Assembly: GCF_009758175.1 (NCBI RefSeq)
Contig: NZ_WRPM01000030.1
Span: 1-41,491 of the forward strand
Length of the DNA stretch: 41,491 bases
Direction of reading: 5' to 3'
DNA from: Nesterenkonia alkaliphila
Lineage (GTDB): Bacteria; Actinomycetota; Actinomycetes; Actinomycetales; Micrococcaceae
Position numbers and translations under genes: made by a program
Notes under the pieces: generated by a model
Told to the model about the DNA's origin: nothing
Seen by the model: the letters and a program-made list of their open reading frames with translations, nothing else
Databases searched by the model: none
Shown here: piece after piece, positions 7,613 to 16,259 of the stretch
Layout: each line of letters begins with the position of its first letter
How positions within the stretch are numbered: position 1 is the first letter of the stretch

Positions 7613-9508
7613 TCAGCAAGCAGAGTGACCGATGGGGTGCGGGCCCACCTCCACTGGGAGGGCACCGGGAGCTTCAGCGCCGGTGAGCACCTCGACCAGT
7701 GCGGAGAAGGACTCTGGGGTGCGGCCGTAGAGGGCGATGGTGGTCCCCGCCGAGGAGTCTGCGAGCGCCTCGGGGCGGTCCAGGGCCACCACGACGTCGC
7801 CCGAGCCCGGGGAGCTGCCGCCCAGCAGGGTGACCACCGGCCCCCAGCCGGTCTCCAGGCCGGCCTGCTGGGCCGCGGCGGCCAGCCGGTCTCTGTCCTG
7901 CTGGGTACCGCCTTGGATCTGGACCGCCTCGGTGACCAGCTCTGCCTGACACTGGCCCTCCACAAGGGTGATCGCCTGGGCGGCCACCTGCTCAGCGAGC
8001 TCTGCTGCAGCCAGCGGCCTCCCCGGTTCACCACCCTCGAGCTGATCCTCGGTGCCCGCCGCCGCTGAGTCCAGCTCGGGCGGCCCGTAGAGCAGCCGGG
8101 CTGTCAGCTCCTCCGGAACCTCCACCTCCGGACCTGCTGCCAGCTCTCCGGCGGCCAGCTCCTGCTGCCAGAGCACCAGTGCCACCACCCGTTGGGCGGC
8201 CTCGTCCAGCCGGGACTCTGCCAGCTCTCCGGACTCCACTGCGGAGACAATGGCGCTGTGCGCACCTGGTGCGCTGGCCGGCATCAGGATCAGGTCCGCC
8301 CCAGCCGCCAGGGCGGTCACCGGTGCCTGGTCCCCGCCGTAGCGGTGGGCGATCGCCGCCATGTTCATGGCATCGGTAACAATCACCCCGTGATGGCCCA
8401 TCTCCCGAACCTCGGCATATGCCGCCGGGGACAGCGAAGACGGCACGCCCGCCTCCAGAGCGGGCACCTCGATATGGCCCATCATGACCATGGGTGCTCC
8501 GGCCTCGATCACCTGGGCGAAGGGCAGCCAGTCACGCTGCCGCAGCTGCTCCACTGAGGCCTGCTGCACCGGCAGAGTGTAGTGCGAATCCTCAGTCACT
8601 GAGCCGTGCCCCGGGAAATGCTTGGCCGAGCCGGCAACTCCCGCATCGGCCAGCCCGCGCAGGCTCTGCAGGGCCAGTCCGCCCACCGCATCCGGATCAG
8701 CGCCGAAGGTGCGCGAGCCCATAGTGGGGTCCGCTGCACCGATCGTTGTATCAGCGTTCGGGGCGAAGGCAACGGTGAATCCCAGCTCAGCCAGGTCCTG
8801 CCCCATCAGCCGGTGCAGCTGACCGGCACGGTGTAATCCAGAACCGTGCAATCCAGAACCGTGTAATCCGGGATCATTCAGTCCGGAACCGTCTGATCCG
8901 GCCTCGTCCAGTCCGGCACTGCCCTGCTGCACAGCCCCGAGGGCCATCGGGGTGGGCCATTCGGTCAGTGGTGCCCCGACCCGGGTGACCAGCCCACCCT
9001 CCTGGTCCACCGAGATGATTGGGGGCACGGCGCGGTCCTGGCCCCCAGCGCCGCTGAGCGTGCTGATCTGCTCGGTGAGCGCCGCCAAGTCCACAGTGCC
9101 TTCGCCGCCGGGGATGTTGTGGCCCATCAGGATCACCCCGGCCAGATGATGCTCCTGGAGCAATGCGACGGCGGAATCGACGTCGGTACCCTGGTATTCG
9201 CCGATGATCACCTGGCCGGCACGTTCCTCCAGGCTCATCTCCGCGACCAGCTCGGCGGCTCGCTGCCGGTGCTGCTCCCCCGGTCCGGCCAGCGCGGCCT
9301 CCTGCTCCTGCACTGCCGCTGCCCGGGCCGCCTCGGCCTGCGCCCGTTCCTGCTCGGCGATCTCCTCGGCATTCAGCTCAGTGCCCTCCGTGCCGGGCTG
9401 TTCAGTGGTACCGGGGCCGGCGTCGTCGTTATCGGGGCTGCCGCAGGAGGCCAGCATCAGGGCAGTACTCAGTGCCACCGCGAGCAGGGGCTGGGTGTAG
9501 CGAAACAT
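7613..9508 (-). CDS. nagZ: Glycoside hydrolase family 3 lipoprotein, beta-N-acetylhexosaminidase type (NagZ-like)
   Basis: 631 residues. The lipobox LASC (about residues 19-22) makes it a surface lipoprotein. GH3 marks: ISVDQEGG (about 165), the NagZ catalytic dyad loop KHFPGHGSVTEDSHYTLP (about 293-310) and the nucleophile region VIVTDAMNMAA (about 375). It should release GlcNAc from cell-wall fragments. Unlike short Gram-negative NagZ it has a second C-terminal domain (about residues 480-631). A run of Gly-Leu-His/Asp pentapeptides (about residues 197-226) is encoded by six 15-bp DNA repeats and lies inside the catalytic domain. Apparently leaderless: TACCCT (9516-9521) lies 7 bases before the ATG. 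Confidence 0.88.
   Translation of the reverse strand: MFRYTQPLLAVALSTALMLASCGSPDNDDAGPGTTEQPGTEGTELNAEEIAEQERAQAEAARAAAVQEQEAALAGPGEQHRQRAAELVAEMSLEERAGQVIIGEYQGTDVDSAVALLQEHHLAGVILMGHNIPGGEGTVDLAALTEQISTLSGAGGQDRAVPPIISVDQEGGLVTRVGAPLTEWPTPMALGAVQQGSAGLDEAGSDGSGLNDPGLHGSGLHGSGLHRAGQLHRLMGQDLAELGFTVAFAPNADTTIGAADPTMGSRTFGADPDAVGGLALQSLRGLADAGVAGSAKHFPGHGSVTEDSHYTLPVQQASVEQLRQRDWLPFAQVIEAGAPMVMMGHIEVPALEAGVPSSLSPAAYAEVREMGHHGVIVTDAMNMAAIAHRYGGDQAPVTALAAGADLILMPASAPGAHSAIVSAVESGELAESRLDEAAQRVVALVLWQQELAAGELAAGPEVEVPEELTARLLYGPPELDSAAAGTEDQLEGGEPGRPLAAAELAEQVAAQAITLVEGQCQAELVTEAVQIQGGTQQDRDRLAAAAQQAGLETGWGPVVTLLGGSSPGSGDVVVALDRPEALADSSAGTTIALYGRTPESFSALVEVLTGAEAPGALPVEVGPHPIGHSAC
8831..8920. repeat. 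Six tandem 15-bp units inside the GH3 gene
   Basis: Units start at 8831, 8846, 8861, 8876, 8891 and 8906; the first reads GTGTAATCCAGAACC and the others diverge step by step. Frame is kept, giving pentapeptides of the form Ser-Gly-Leu-His-Gly. The first three units are most alike, which suggests recent slippage. Confidence 0.9.
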
Positions 9509-9630
9509 CCCTATCAGGGTACGGTCTCTGCGCCCGAGTGAGCGTCAAGCAAGCCTGCAGGGATCGTTCAGTCTCGGTCGGTTAAGGTTGAGGCACGTTG
9601 CACCGAAGCCTTCCTCACAAGGAGAGACAC

Positions 9631-10782
9631 ATGGGACTGCCTTTTGCAGAGTCGGAACGCTCCACGCTGGGCATTGAGTGGGAGCTGGCCCTGGTGGACC
9701 GGCAGACCGGGGACCTGCGGAGTGTGGCCGAACGAATCCTGGAGGCCACCCGCGCCGAGCACCCTGAGCTCTCCGGCGAGGATGAGCATCCGTATGTGAA
9801 GCAGGAGCTGCTGCTGAACACTGTGGAGCTGGTGACCGATGTCTGCCACAGTGTGGAGGAAGGGGTGGAGCAGCTGCGCGAGACCGCCCGGAATGTGATG
9901 AAGCACTGCGAGCCCCTGGACGTGGATCTCTACTGTCAGGGCAGCCATCCGTTCGCCCCGCCCACTAAGCAGCCGGTCACTGATAAGGAGCGCTACAACG
10001 AGCTGATCGAGCGCACCCAGTGGTGGGGCCGGCAGATGGTCATCTACGGAATTCACGTGCATGTGGGCCTGGAGGACGTGAAGTACGCGATGCCGGTGGT
10101 CAATGCGCTGTGCAACTACAACGCGCATTTCCAGGCACTCTCGGCCTCCTCACCCTACTGGTCCGGGGAGAACACCGGGTATGCCTCCAACCGGGCACTG
10201 ATGTTCCAGCAGCTGCCCACCGCAGGCCAGTCCTACCAGTTTGAGGAATGGTCCGGTTATGAGAAGGCGGTGGCGGATCTGGAGCACACCGGGGTGATCC
10301 GGGATGTCACCGAGGTGCGCTGGGACGTCCGGGCCGTACCGCGGCTGGGCACAGTGGAGCTGCGCATCTGTGACGGAGTGGCCACCCTGGAGGAGATTGG
10401 CGCGATCACCGCCCTGTCCCAGTGCCTGGTGGAAGACACTGTCCGGCACCTGGAGAACGGCGGGTCAGTGACTTCCATGCCGCCCTGGTACGTCAAGGAG
10501 AATAAGTGGCGTGCCGCCCGCTACGGCATGGACGCGATCATCATCCTCAATGAGCAGGGCGATGAGGAGCTGGTCACCGAGCATCTGGCCAAGGAGCTTC
10601 AGCGGCTGGAACCACTGGCCCAGGAGCTGGGCTGCGCCAAGGAGCTGGCGCACCTGGAGACCATGATGGACAAGGGCACCGGCTACCAGCGGCAGCGGCG
10701 GGTGGCGGAGACCCATGACGGCGATCTGCGCCAGGTGGTGCTGGACTCCGCCGCGCGGACTCGGACCTCCATCAACGGCTGA
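9631..10782 (+). CDS. Carboxylate-amine ligase, glutamate-cysteine ligase family 2 (YbdK/EgtA-like)
   Basis: 383 residues. ATP-dependent ligase of the GCS2 family, which joins a gamma-carboxyl to an amine, as in gamma-glutamylcysteine formation. Seen: LGIEWELALVD near the N-terminus (family GxExE-type motif), KQELLLNTVELVT (about 60-72), YGIHVHVGL (about 141) with the metal or substrate histidines, and RWDVRAVPRLGTVELRICD (about 236). The ATG at 9631 is chosen because AAGGAGAG lies 6 bases before it and the family homology starts right there. An upstream in-frame start at 9598 would add 11 unrelated residues. Product not provable: YbdK-type weak gamma-GCS, EgtA, or another amide ligase. Confidence 0.8.
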   Translation: MGLPFAESERSTLGIEWELALVDRQTGDLRSVAERILEATRAEHPELSGEDEHPYVKQELLLNTVELVTDVCHSVEEGVEQLRETARNVMKHCEPLDVDLYCQGSHPFAPPTKQPVTDKERYNELIERTQWWGRQMVIYGIHVHVGLEDVKYAMPVVNALCNYNAHFQALSASSPYWSGENTGYASNRALMFQQLPTAGQSYQFEEWSGYEKAVADLEHTGVIRDVTEVRWDVRAVPRLGTVELRICDGVATLEEIGAITALSQCLVEDTVRHLENGGSVTSMPPWYVKENKWRAARYGMDAIIILNEQGDEELVTEHLAKELQRLEPLAQELGCAKELAHLETMMDKGTGYQRQRRVAETHDGDLRQVVLDSAARTRTSING

Positions 10783-10898
10783 GCTGTTCCGGGCGGCGGG
10801 CCCGCCACGACCTGGCCCACCTCAACGCTTACGCGTTTACGCGGGGCCCGGAGACCGCGGTTCCCGTCCCGTGCGGGCCACGTCAGGGAGCACTCCGC

Positions 10899-11975
10899 TC
10901 ATACGCTGATGCGGTGCACCGGCAGGCTCGAGTCGGCGGGGATCGCCAACGACGACGCCGGCACCCCGGCTGCCACCAGCTGGGCTCCTAGGGCAGCCAC
11001 CATGGCCCCGTTGTCAGTGCACAGCGGGATGGGCGGGACGGTGAGCTCGATGCCGGCCTGCGCGCAGCGCTGGGCGAGCAGCTCACGCAGCCGGGAGTTG
11101 GCGGCCACTCCCCCGCCCAGCAGCAGATTGGTCAGTCTGTGCTCCTGACAGGCGCGCACCGCTTTGGCCGTGAGCACATCCACCACCGCCTCCTGGAAGC
11201 TGGCCGCGATGTCTGCGACCGGAATCTCCAATCCCTGGGCCTGGAACTGTTCGGCAGCCCGGGCCACCGCAGTCTTCAGCCCGGAGAACGACCAATTGTG
11301 CCGGTGCTTACCAGGGGCTTCCGCAGTGCCCTCGAACTTCGGCATGGTCAGCCCGCGCGGGAAGCGGAACGCTGCCGGGTCCCCGCCCCGGGCAGCCCGG
11401 TCGATGGCGGGCCCGCCGGGATAGCCCAGCCCCAGCAGCCGGGCGGTCTTGTCATAGGCCTCCCCGGCGGCGTCGTCGATCGTTGAGCCGAGCAGCTGCA
11501 CATCATCGGTGAGCGAACCGACCCGCAGAATCTCGGTATGGCCGCCGGAGACCAGCAGAGCGGCTGTATTGGGCGCCAGGGCGGGGCCGGTGGTGTCCGC
11601 GCGATCCAGCAGCCCCACCGCCACGTGGGCCACCAGATGGTTGATGCCGTAGAGCGGCTTGCCCGTGGCCAGAGCCAGGCCTTTGGCGGCGGAGAGGCCC
11701 ACCATCAGTGCTCCGGCCAGGCCCGGACCGGCGGTGACCGCGATCGCGTCGACGTCTTTGAGCTGTACCCCGGCGGTCTCCAGCGCCCGGCGCAGGGTGG
11801 GAGTGAAGGCCTCCAGATGCGCCCGGGCGGCGATCTCCGGGATCACCCCGCCGAAACGGACATGGAGGTCCATGGAGCTGGCCACCTCATTGGCCAGCAG
11901 CTGTGTGCCGCGGACGATCCCGATTCCGGTCTCATCACAGGAGGTTTCGATGCCCAGGATCAGAGGTTCGCTCAT
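10899..11975 (-). CDS. tsaD: tRNA N6-adenosine threonylcarbamoyltransferase
   Basis: 358 residues. TsaD transfers the threonylcarbamoyl group onto A37 of tRNAs reading ANN codons, acting with TsaB and TsaE. Visible: the start [15 protein letters not shown] (about 6-20), the metal-binding [10 protein letters not shown] (His residues about 115 and 119), [10 protein letters not shown] (about 138) and [12 protein letters not shown] (about 280). Length is normal for the family. The start overlaps the stop of rimI by 4 bases, so the two are translationally coupled. Its partners tsaB (12638-13339) and tsaE (24215-24841) are in the window too, giving the full set apart from tsaC. Confidence 0.97.
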   Translation of the reverse strand: MSEPLILGIETSCDETGIGIVRGTQLLANEVASSMDLHVRFGGVIPEIAARAHLEAFTPTLRRALETAGVQLKDVDAIAVTAGPGLAGALMVGLSAAKGLALATGKPLYGINHLVAHVAVGLLDRADTTGPALAPNTAALLVSGGHTEILRVGSLTDDVQLLGSTIDDAAGEAYDKTARLLGLGYPGGPAIDRAARGGDPAAFRFPRGLTMPKFEGTAEAPGKHRHNWSFSGLKTAVARAAEQFQAQGLEIPVADIAASFQEAVVDVLTAKAVRACQEHRLTNLLLGGGVAANSRLRELLAQRCAQAGIELTVPPIPLCTDNGAMVAALGAQLVAAGVPASSLAIPADSSLPVHRISV

Positions 11976-12538
11976 CGGGTACCTCCTGAGCTGGTCTGCT
12001 CGCTGCCCACCGGGCCCACCGCCTCGGCGGGCTCCGCCAGGGTTTTGCGCATGATCAGAGCGTGGCCTCCGTCCGGGTAGTAGCTGCGGCGCAGGTGAAT
12101 CTGTTGAAAGCCGCTGCGCAGGTAGAGCCGCTGGGCCCCTGGGTTATCCCCCCGGACCTCCAGCAGCAGGTCCTCAGCCCCGCGCCGGCGTGCCTCCTCC
12201 TCGATCAGACCCAGCAGCCGGCTGCCCAGGCCTCTGCCTTGGGCCTGGGGGGCCACCGCCAAGGTCTGCACATCGGCCAGCGGCAGTACGCACATCATGC
12301 CGGCGTAGCCGAGAAGAGCCGCGGGGGCGCCGTCGCGCTCACTCTCCGCCACCCAGTACTTATGCGTGGCACGGTGGGCCGGCACATTCAGCTCGGTCTG
12401 GGCGAGCTCATCGTAGAAGAACCGTTCAGGCCAGGCGTCATGCGGGAAGAGCTCCCGCTCCAGGGCCAGTACCCCGGGGACGTCCGCTGCGGTCATCGGC
12501 CGAATCCTCAGGTCCGGGGCAGTGAAAGTCTCAGCCAC
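11972..12538 (-). CDS. rimI: Ribosomal protein alanine N-acetyltransferase (RimI family GNAT)
   Basis: 188 residues. GNAT acetyltransferase that in bacteria acetylates the N-terminal alanine of ribosomal protein S18. The acetyl-CoA loop [20 protein letters not shown] (about 105-124) with the Q/R-x-x-G-x-G/A pattern and the [19 protein letters not shown] stretch (about 137-155) are diagnostic. GTG start at 12536-12538, preceded by GGAGGGG. Placed between tsaB and tsaD, the common actinobacterial order. The 99-base gap to tsaB carries a long palindrome (12559-12617). Confidence 0.92.
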   Translation of the reverse strand: MAETFTAPDLRIRPMTAADVPGVLALERELFPHDAWPERFFYDELAQTELNVPAHRATHKYWVAESERDGAPAALLGYAGMMCVLPLADVQTLAVAPQAQGRGLGSRLLGLIEEEARRRGAEDLLLEVRGDNPGAQRLYLRSGFQQIHLRRSYYPDGGHALIMRKTLAEPAEAVGPVGSEQTSSGGTR

Positions 12539-12558
12539 CCGTGCCCCTCCGGAGATTA

Positions 12559-12617
12559 TGTAGCGAAACTGTGGGAACTGCGGCCCTCAAAGCCCGAGTT
12601 TCCACAGTTTCGCTACA
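12559..12617. repeat. Long palindromic element between tsaB and rimI
   Basis: Left arm 12559-12578 and right arm 12598-12617 are reverse complements at 19 of 20 positions (core TGTAGCGAAACTGTGG), with a 19-base loop. There is no T-run, and the genes on both sides are on the minus strand, so it is not a plain terminator. It looks like a REP-type intergenic palindrome or an RNA hairpin. Confidence 0.8.
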
Positions 12618-12637
12618 CGATCCTCGCGCCCACAGCA

Positions 12638-13339
12638 TCACAGGCCCACCTTCCGGCTGCCGGCCTGCATCTGGGCAGGCACTTTGGCATCCGAGTCGCG
12701 CAGGTAGAGCGGACGGGGGGCGCAGAGCACCCCCTGCAGCTGACCGGTCAGCGCCCCGTGTGCCAGCCGGCCCAGCTCAGCGGCATGCGGTGTCCAGGCC
12801 GCGCTGCCGGAGCCGAGTTCCGCCGAACGCAGCTGCTCAGGGTAGAGCCCCACCCCGGCGCCCACAGCGGCCAGCGCGGGAAGCTCAGCGGCGCCGCCCA
12901 CGAACGGGCCTCCCACCAGCCGGGAGCCCTCCTGATCACTCTCATAGTGCGCCCAGTAAACCTCGCGGCGCCGGGCATCGGTGGTGACCAGGAACTCCCC
13001 GGTGATACCGGCATCGACCGCACGCAGGGCCAGCGAGTCCAGGCTGCACGCCCCGTGCAGCGGAATCCCCCAGCCCTCTGCGAGCGCATGGGCAAGGGCT
13101 AGCCCCACCCGCAGCCCGGTGAACGGCCCGGGACCGGCCCCGACGACGACGCCGTCCACCTCGGCACCGTCCACCCCCGCCTCGCTCAGTGCTTCAGTAA
13201 CTGCCGGTGCTAACCATTCGGCATGGGCGTTGGGCTCCTGAGTCTCAGCGGAGTGGAGGACGACGGGGGCGTCGTCGTTATCGGTGCGCAGCAGTGCCAG
13301 GGAGGCACCGGCGGAGGTGTCAAGAGCGAGCAGGAGCAC
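12638..13339 (-). CDS. tsaB: tRNA threonylcarbamoyladenosine biosynthesis protein TsaB
   Basis: 233 residues. Inactive ASKHA-fold partner that activates TsaD in t6A synthesis. Seen: LLLALDTSAGASLALL at the N-terminus, GAGPGPFTGLRVGLALAHAL (about 67-86), the TsaB hallmark, and TDARRREVYWAHY (about 119-131). GTG start with TAGACT (13346-13351) exactly 6 bases upstream, so it probably has its own leaderless promoter. Only 31 bases separate it from the end of phnM, where tsaE would normally be found. Confidence 0.95.
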   Translation of the reverse strand: MLLLALDTSAGASLALLRTDNDDAPVVLHSAETQEPNAHAEWLAPAVTEALSEAGVDGAEVDGVVVGAGPGPFTGLRVGLALAHALAEGWGIPLHGACSLDSLALRAVDAGITGEFLVTTDARRREVYWAHYESDQEGSRLVGGPFVGGAAELPALAAVGAGVGLYPEQLRSAELGSGSAAWTPHAAELGRLAHGALTGQLQGVLCAPRPLYLRDSDAKVPAQMQAGSRKVGL

Positions 13340-13345
13340 CCCACC

Positions 13346-13351
13346 AGTCTA
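13346..13351 (-). promoter_or_regulatory. -10 element for leaderless tsaB (TAGACT)
   Basis: On the minus strand TAGACT is followed by 6 bases and then the GTG start of tsaB. It would let tsaB-rimI-tsaD be expressed independently of the phosphonate genes upstream. Confidence 0.5.
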
Positions 13352-13370
13352 AGCGGCAGCTGCAGCCCGG

Positions 13371-14615
13371 TCAGAGATCAGACTTCAGGGTGGCCACTGC
13401 CCGGGGCCATTCGCCGGTGGAGTCATCGATCAGAGCGAAGTCGGCGCGCAGTCCCTCGCCGAGGGTTCCGCGGTCATCGAGACCGGCCACACGGGCCGGA
13501 CCTGAGGTGATCAGGCCCACGGCCTCAGGGAGCGGGAGAATGCCGTGTTTGGCGAGCAGGGCGGCTGCCGCCAACAGACCGGTGGGCAGGTAGTCGGAGG
13601 CCAGAGCATCCACCAGTCCAGCCTCGACCAGCTCCCGGGCTGAGATGTTCCCGGAGTGGGAGACTCCGCGCAGGATATTGGGCGCCCCCGCCACAATGGT
13701 CAGCCCCTGTTCGCGGGCCGCCTGGGCTGCAGCGCGGGTGGTGGGGAACTCGGCAACGGATCCGCCGCGGGCCGCCAGTGCGGTGATCTCCTCAGGCGAG
13801 TCGGGGTCGTGCCCCAGCAGCCGGATTCGTCCCCGTGCAGCTTCCTCGGCGAGCCAGGCCAGATTCGCCTCGCGGATGGGGAGGTTCTGCTCGCGCTCGC
13901 GAATCAGACGCTGAACCTGTTCCTGGGCATCAGCCAGATTCAGTCCGTCCGCGTCCATCAGCGAGCGCAGCATCACCTGCGGATCGGCGTACTGGCCCTG
14001 CCCGGGGGTGTGATCCTCATGGGAGACCAGCTGGGCAGGCGCGTCCTCGGGCAGTGCGTCCAGCCTGCGCTTCAGGGTCCGGGCTCCCTCCTCTGAGAGC
14101 AGGTCCAGACGGTGCAGCACCCGGTGGTCCACCCGGTAGGAGAGGTGTTCCTCCACCGCCAGGCACATCTCCAGGGCCAGATGGGCGCGGCGGGTCAGGC
14201 CGCGGGCGGTCTGGTGCTGGAAGGCAGCGCCGTGGAACATCGTGGTGGTGCCTGCCGAGGCGATGCGCCCCTCATAGGATGCCAGCGCGAACTCCAGCGG
14301 CACCTCGGCGTGGGCGCGGGGCATCCGCTCACCCTCCAAGGCGTCGCTGTGCACATCGATGAACCCTGGGGTCAGCAGCAGGTTCGCACCGTCGAGGTCG
14401 GCGAGGGTGTCGCTGCGGCCGGTGAGGATGCCTGCAATGCGGCCCTCGCGCACCACCACTGTGGCATGGCGGATGATCTGATCGGGGAGCACAGCACGAA
14501 TATTTCGCACGGCATAGTCAGCCGGTGCTCTGCCCATCTGCCAGGGCCCGGGCACGGGTGCCGGTGCCGCAGGCGGTCTCTGGTGCGGGGCAAATCCGGT
14601 GAGCGGCATGGTCAT
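13371..14615 (-). CDS. phnM: Alpha-D-ribose 1-methylphosphonate 5-triphosphate diphosphatase
   Basis: 414 residues. Amidohydrolase-superfamily enzyme that removes pyrophosphate from ribose 1-alkylphosphonate 5-triphosphate in the carbon-phosphorus lyase pathway. Metal-site marks: TPGFIDVHSDALEGE (about 97-111), LVSHEDHTPGQGQY (about 190-203), LLGHDPDSPEE (about 260) and the closing LASDYLPTGLLAAA (about 337). N-terminal 35 residues (Pro/Ala-rich) are extra compared with E. coli PhnM. The start overlaps the phnL stop by 4 bases (ATGA type). Last gene of the phn cluster, 31 bases before tsaB. No phnN or phnP follows. Confidence 0.95.
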   Translation of the reverse strand: MTMPLTGFAPHQRPPAAPAPVPGPWQMGRAPADYAVRNIRAVLPDQIIRHATVVVREGRIAGILTGRSDTLADLDGANLLLTPGFIDVHSDALEGERMPRAHAEVPLEFALASYEGRIASAGTTTMFHGAAFQHQTARGLTRRAHLALEMCLAVEEHLSYRVDHRVLHRLDLLSEEGARTLKRRLDALPEDAPAQLVSHEDHTPGQGQYADPQVMLRSLMDADGLNLADAQEQVQRLIREREQNLPIREANLAWLAEEAARGRIRLLGHDPDSPEEITALAARGGSVAEFPTTRAAAQAAREQGLTIVAGAPNILRGVSHSGNISARELVEAGLVDALASDYLPTGLLAAAALLAKHGILPLPEAVGLITSGPARVAGLDDRGTLGEGLRADFALIDDSTGEWPRAVATLKSDL

Positions 14616-15331
14616 GGGGCTTCCTCTCGGGGTGGGGCGAATCCGGCGACGTCAACAATGTGGTCGGCCACCGCCTGGCGCACCTGGGCGTCGTGGCAGA
14701 TGGCGAGCATGCCCGTTCCGGCGCTCAACCGTTCGCGGATCATCTCTATGACCACGCCGCGGTTGCGGGCGTCCAGGGATGCGGTGGGCTCATCGAGCAG
14801 CAGCAGGGGGGTAAAGGTGGCGAAACCGCGGGCGATGTTGACCCGCTGCTGCTCACCTCCGGAGAAGGTGGCCGGTGGCAGCTCCCAGAGCCGCTCAGGG
14901 ATGCTGAGCCGGCTGAGCAGCGCACCGGCCTGCTCCCGGGCCTGGGATCGGGAGGCGCCATTGTCCAGCAGGGGCTCGGCCACCACATCGATGGCCGGGA
15001 CCCGCGGCACAGCTCGGAGGAACTGGCTGACATAGCCCATCGACTCCCGGCGGGCAGCCAATACCTGGCGGGGCGGCGCTGTGGCCAGATCGAGCAGACC
15101 CTCACGGTGGGCCAGCAGGATGCTGCCGCTGTCCGTCAGGTAGCTGCCGTAGACCATCTTCATAATGGTGGATTTGCCGGCACCGGAGTCTCCGCCGAGC
15201 ACCACACACCTACCTGCCGGCACGTCGAAGCTCACCCCCTGCAGCACGGGCAGCTGCAGGGAGCCCTGCAGATGCAGGGTGAAGGTCTTGGCCACGTCTC
15301 GGGCGGAGAGCACCGGGGGGCTGTGTGTCAT
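14612..15331 (-). CDS. phnL: Phosphonate C-P lyase system protein, ABC-type ATPase
   Basis: 239 residues from the ATG at 15329-15331. A longer reading from 15418 would run through phnK and is not likely. PhnL is an ABC-like ATPase working with PhnI, G, H and M to attach the phosphonate to ATP ribose. Walker A GGDSGAGKST (about 43-52), signature FSGGEQQRVNIARGF (about 151), Walker B LLLLDEPTASLD (about 172). The start follows phnK by 22 bases; the gap contains a copied 14-base segment (15340-15367). Confidence 0.94.
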   Translation of the reverse strand: MTHSPPVLSARDVAKTFTLHLQGSLQLPVLQGVSFDVPAGRCVVLGGDSGAGKSTIMKMVYGSYLTDSGSILLAHREGLLDLATAPPRQVLAARRESMGYVSQFLRAVPRVPAIDVVAEPLLDNGASRSQAREQAGALLSRLSIPERLWELPPATFSGGEQQRVNIARGFATFTPLLLLDEPTASLDARNRGVVIEMIRERLSAGTGMLAICHDAQVRQAVADHIVDVAGFAPPREEAP

Positions 15332-15339
15332 CGAGCAGG

Positions 15340-15367
15340 TCAGCCTTTCAGGATCAGCCTTTGAGGA
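15340..15367. repeat. Tandem 14-bp duplication at the phnK stop codon
   Basis: TCAGCCTTTCAGGA (15340-15353) is followed at once by TCAGCCTTTGAGGA (15354-15367), 13 of 14 identical. The second copy holds the last codons and the stop of phnK; the first is a non-coding copy in the phnK-phnL gap. Confidence 0.8.
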
Positions 15368-16259
15368 TGGATGAGACGAGCAGCTGGGTATAGGCCGCCT
15401 GCGGGTCCTCCAGCACACGGTCGGTCAGCCCGTGCTCAATCACCTGCCCGTCTTTCATGACCAGTGTGCGGTGGGAGATCAGCCGGGCCACAGCCAGATC
15501 GTGGGTCACGATCACCACGGCCAGCCCCAGATCGGCAACCAGGGAGCGGATCAGATCCAGCAGGCGGGCCTGCACTGAGACGTCGAGGCCGGAGGTGGGC
15601 TCGTCCATGAACACCAGGCGAGGTCCGAACACCAGGTTGCGGGCGATCTGCACCCGCTGGCGCATGCCCCCGGAGAAGGTCGCGGGGGTCTCATCCATTC
15701 GGTGGGCGGGGATCTCCACCCGCTCCAACCACTCGGCGGCGCGGGCTCGGATCTGCCCGTAGTGCCGCCAGCCGTTGGCCATCAGCGGTTCCCCGACGTT
15801 TCCGCCGGCGGAGACATGCATGCGCAGGCCATCGGCGGCGTTCTGGTGTACGAACCCCCAGTCGGTGCGCCACAGGCGGCGCACCTCGCGTTCGCTGAGC
15901 GTGGCCAGCTCGGTGAGCTCACCGCCGGAGGTCTGGCAGCGCACAGACCCCTCATCAGTGCTCAACCGTGCCGACAGGAGGCCTAACAGGGTGGACTTTC
16001 CGGAGCCGGACTCGCCGACTACTGCAAGCACCTCCCCGGGCCAGAGGTCGAAGCTGACCCCGCGGCAGCCGAAGCGGTCCCCGTAGCGGTGTCCTGCCTC
16101 GCGTACGCTCAGAACTTTCCCGCTGGCGGCGCACATGTCGCCGCCGCTCTCGTCGGCGTGGCCGCCGACTTCACGCCTAAAGTCGTCGCTGGGCTCCTCA
16201 CCCGCTGCAGCGGCACGGGCCATCACACCTGGAGCCCCGGCAGTGATCTCCCCGTTCAT
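15354..16259 (-). CDS. phnK: Phosphonate C-P lyase system protein, ABC-type ATPase
   Basis: 301 residues. PhnK binds the PhnGHIJ core complex and is needed for C-P bond cleavage. Walker A VVGESGSGKST (about 79-89), signature FSGGMRQRVQIARNL (about 197) and Walker B LVFMDEPTSGLDVSVQ (about 217). There is a 45-residue N-terminal extension not found in E. coli PhnK. The start is well supported: AAGGAG lies 7 bases before the ATG, and the ATGA overlaps the phnJ stop. An internal ATG at 16134-16136 would give the standard length but has a weaker binding site. Confidence 0.94.
   Translation of the reverse strand: MNGEITAGAPGVMARAAAAGEEPSDDFRREVGGHADESGGDMCAASGKVLSVREAGHRYGDRFGCRGVSFDLWPGEVLAVVGESGSGKSTLLGLLSARLSTDEGSVRCQTSGGELTELATLSEREVRRLWRTDWGFVHQNAADGLRMHVSAGGNVGEPLMANGWRHYGQIRARAAEWLERVEIPAHRMDETPATFSGGMRQRVQIARNLVFGPRLVFMDEPTSGLDVSVQARLLDLIRSLVADLGLAVVIVTHDLAVARLISHRTLVMKDGQVIEHGLTDRVLEDPQAAYTQLLVSSILKG

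Noticed and set aside
8831-8920. CRISPR-like array
   Set aside because: Units are only 15 bp, without spacers, and keep the reading frame of the GH3 gene. A coding tandem repeat.
10783-10898. Terminator between the YbdK-like gene and tsaD
   Set aside because: The 12-base palindrome GGCGGGCCCGCC has no loop and no T-run. The gap probably ends two converging transcripts, but the sequence does not show how.
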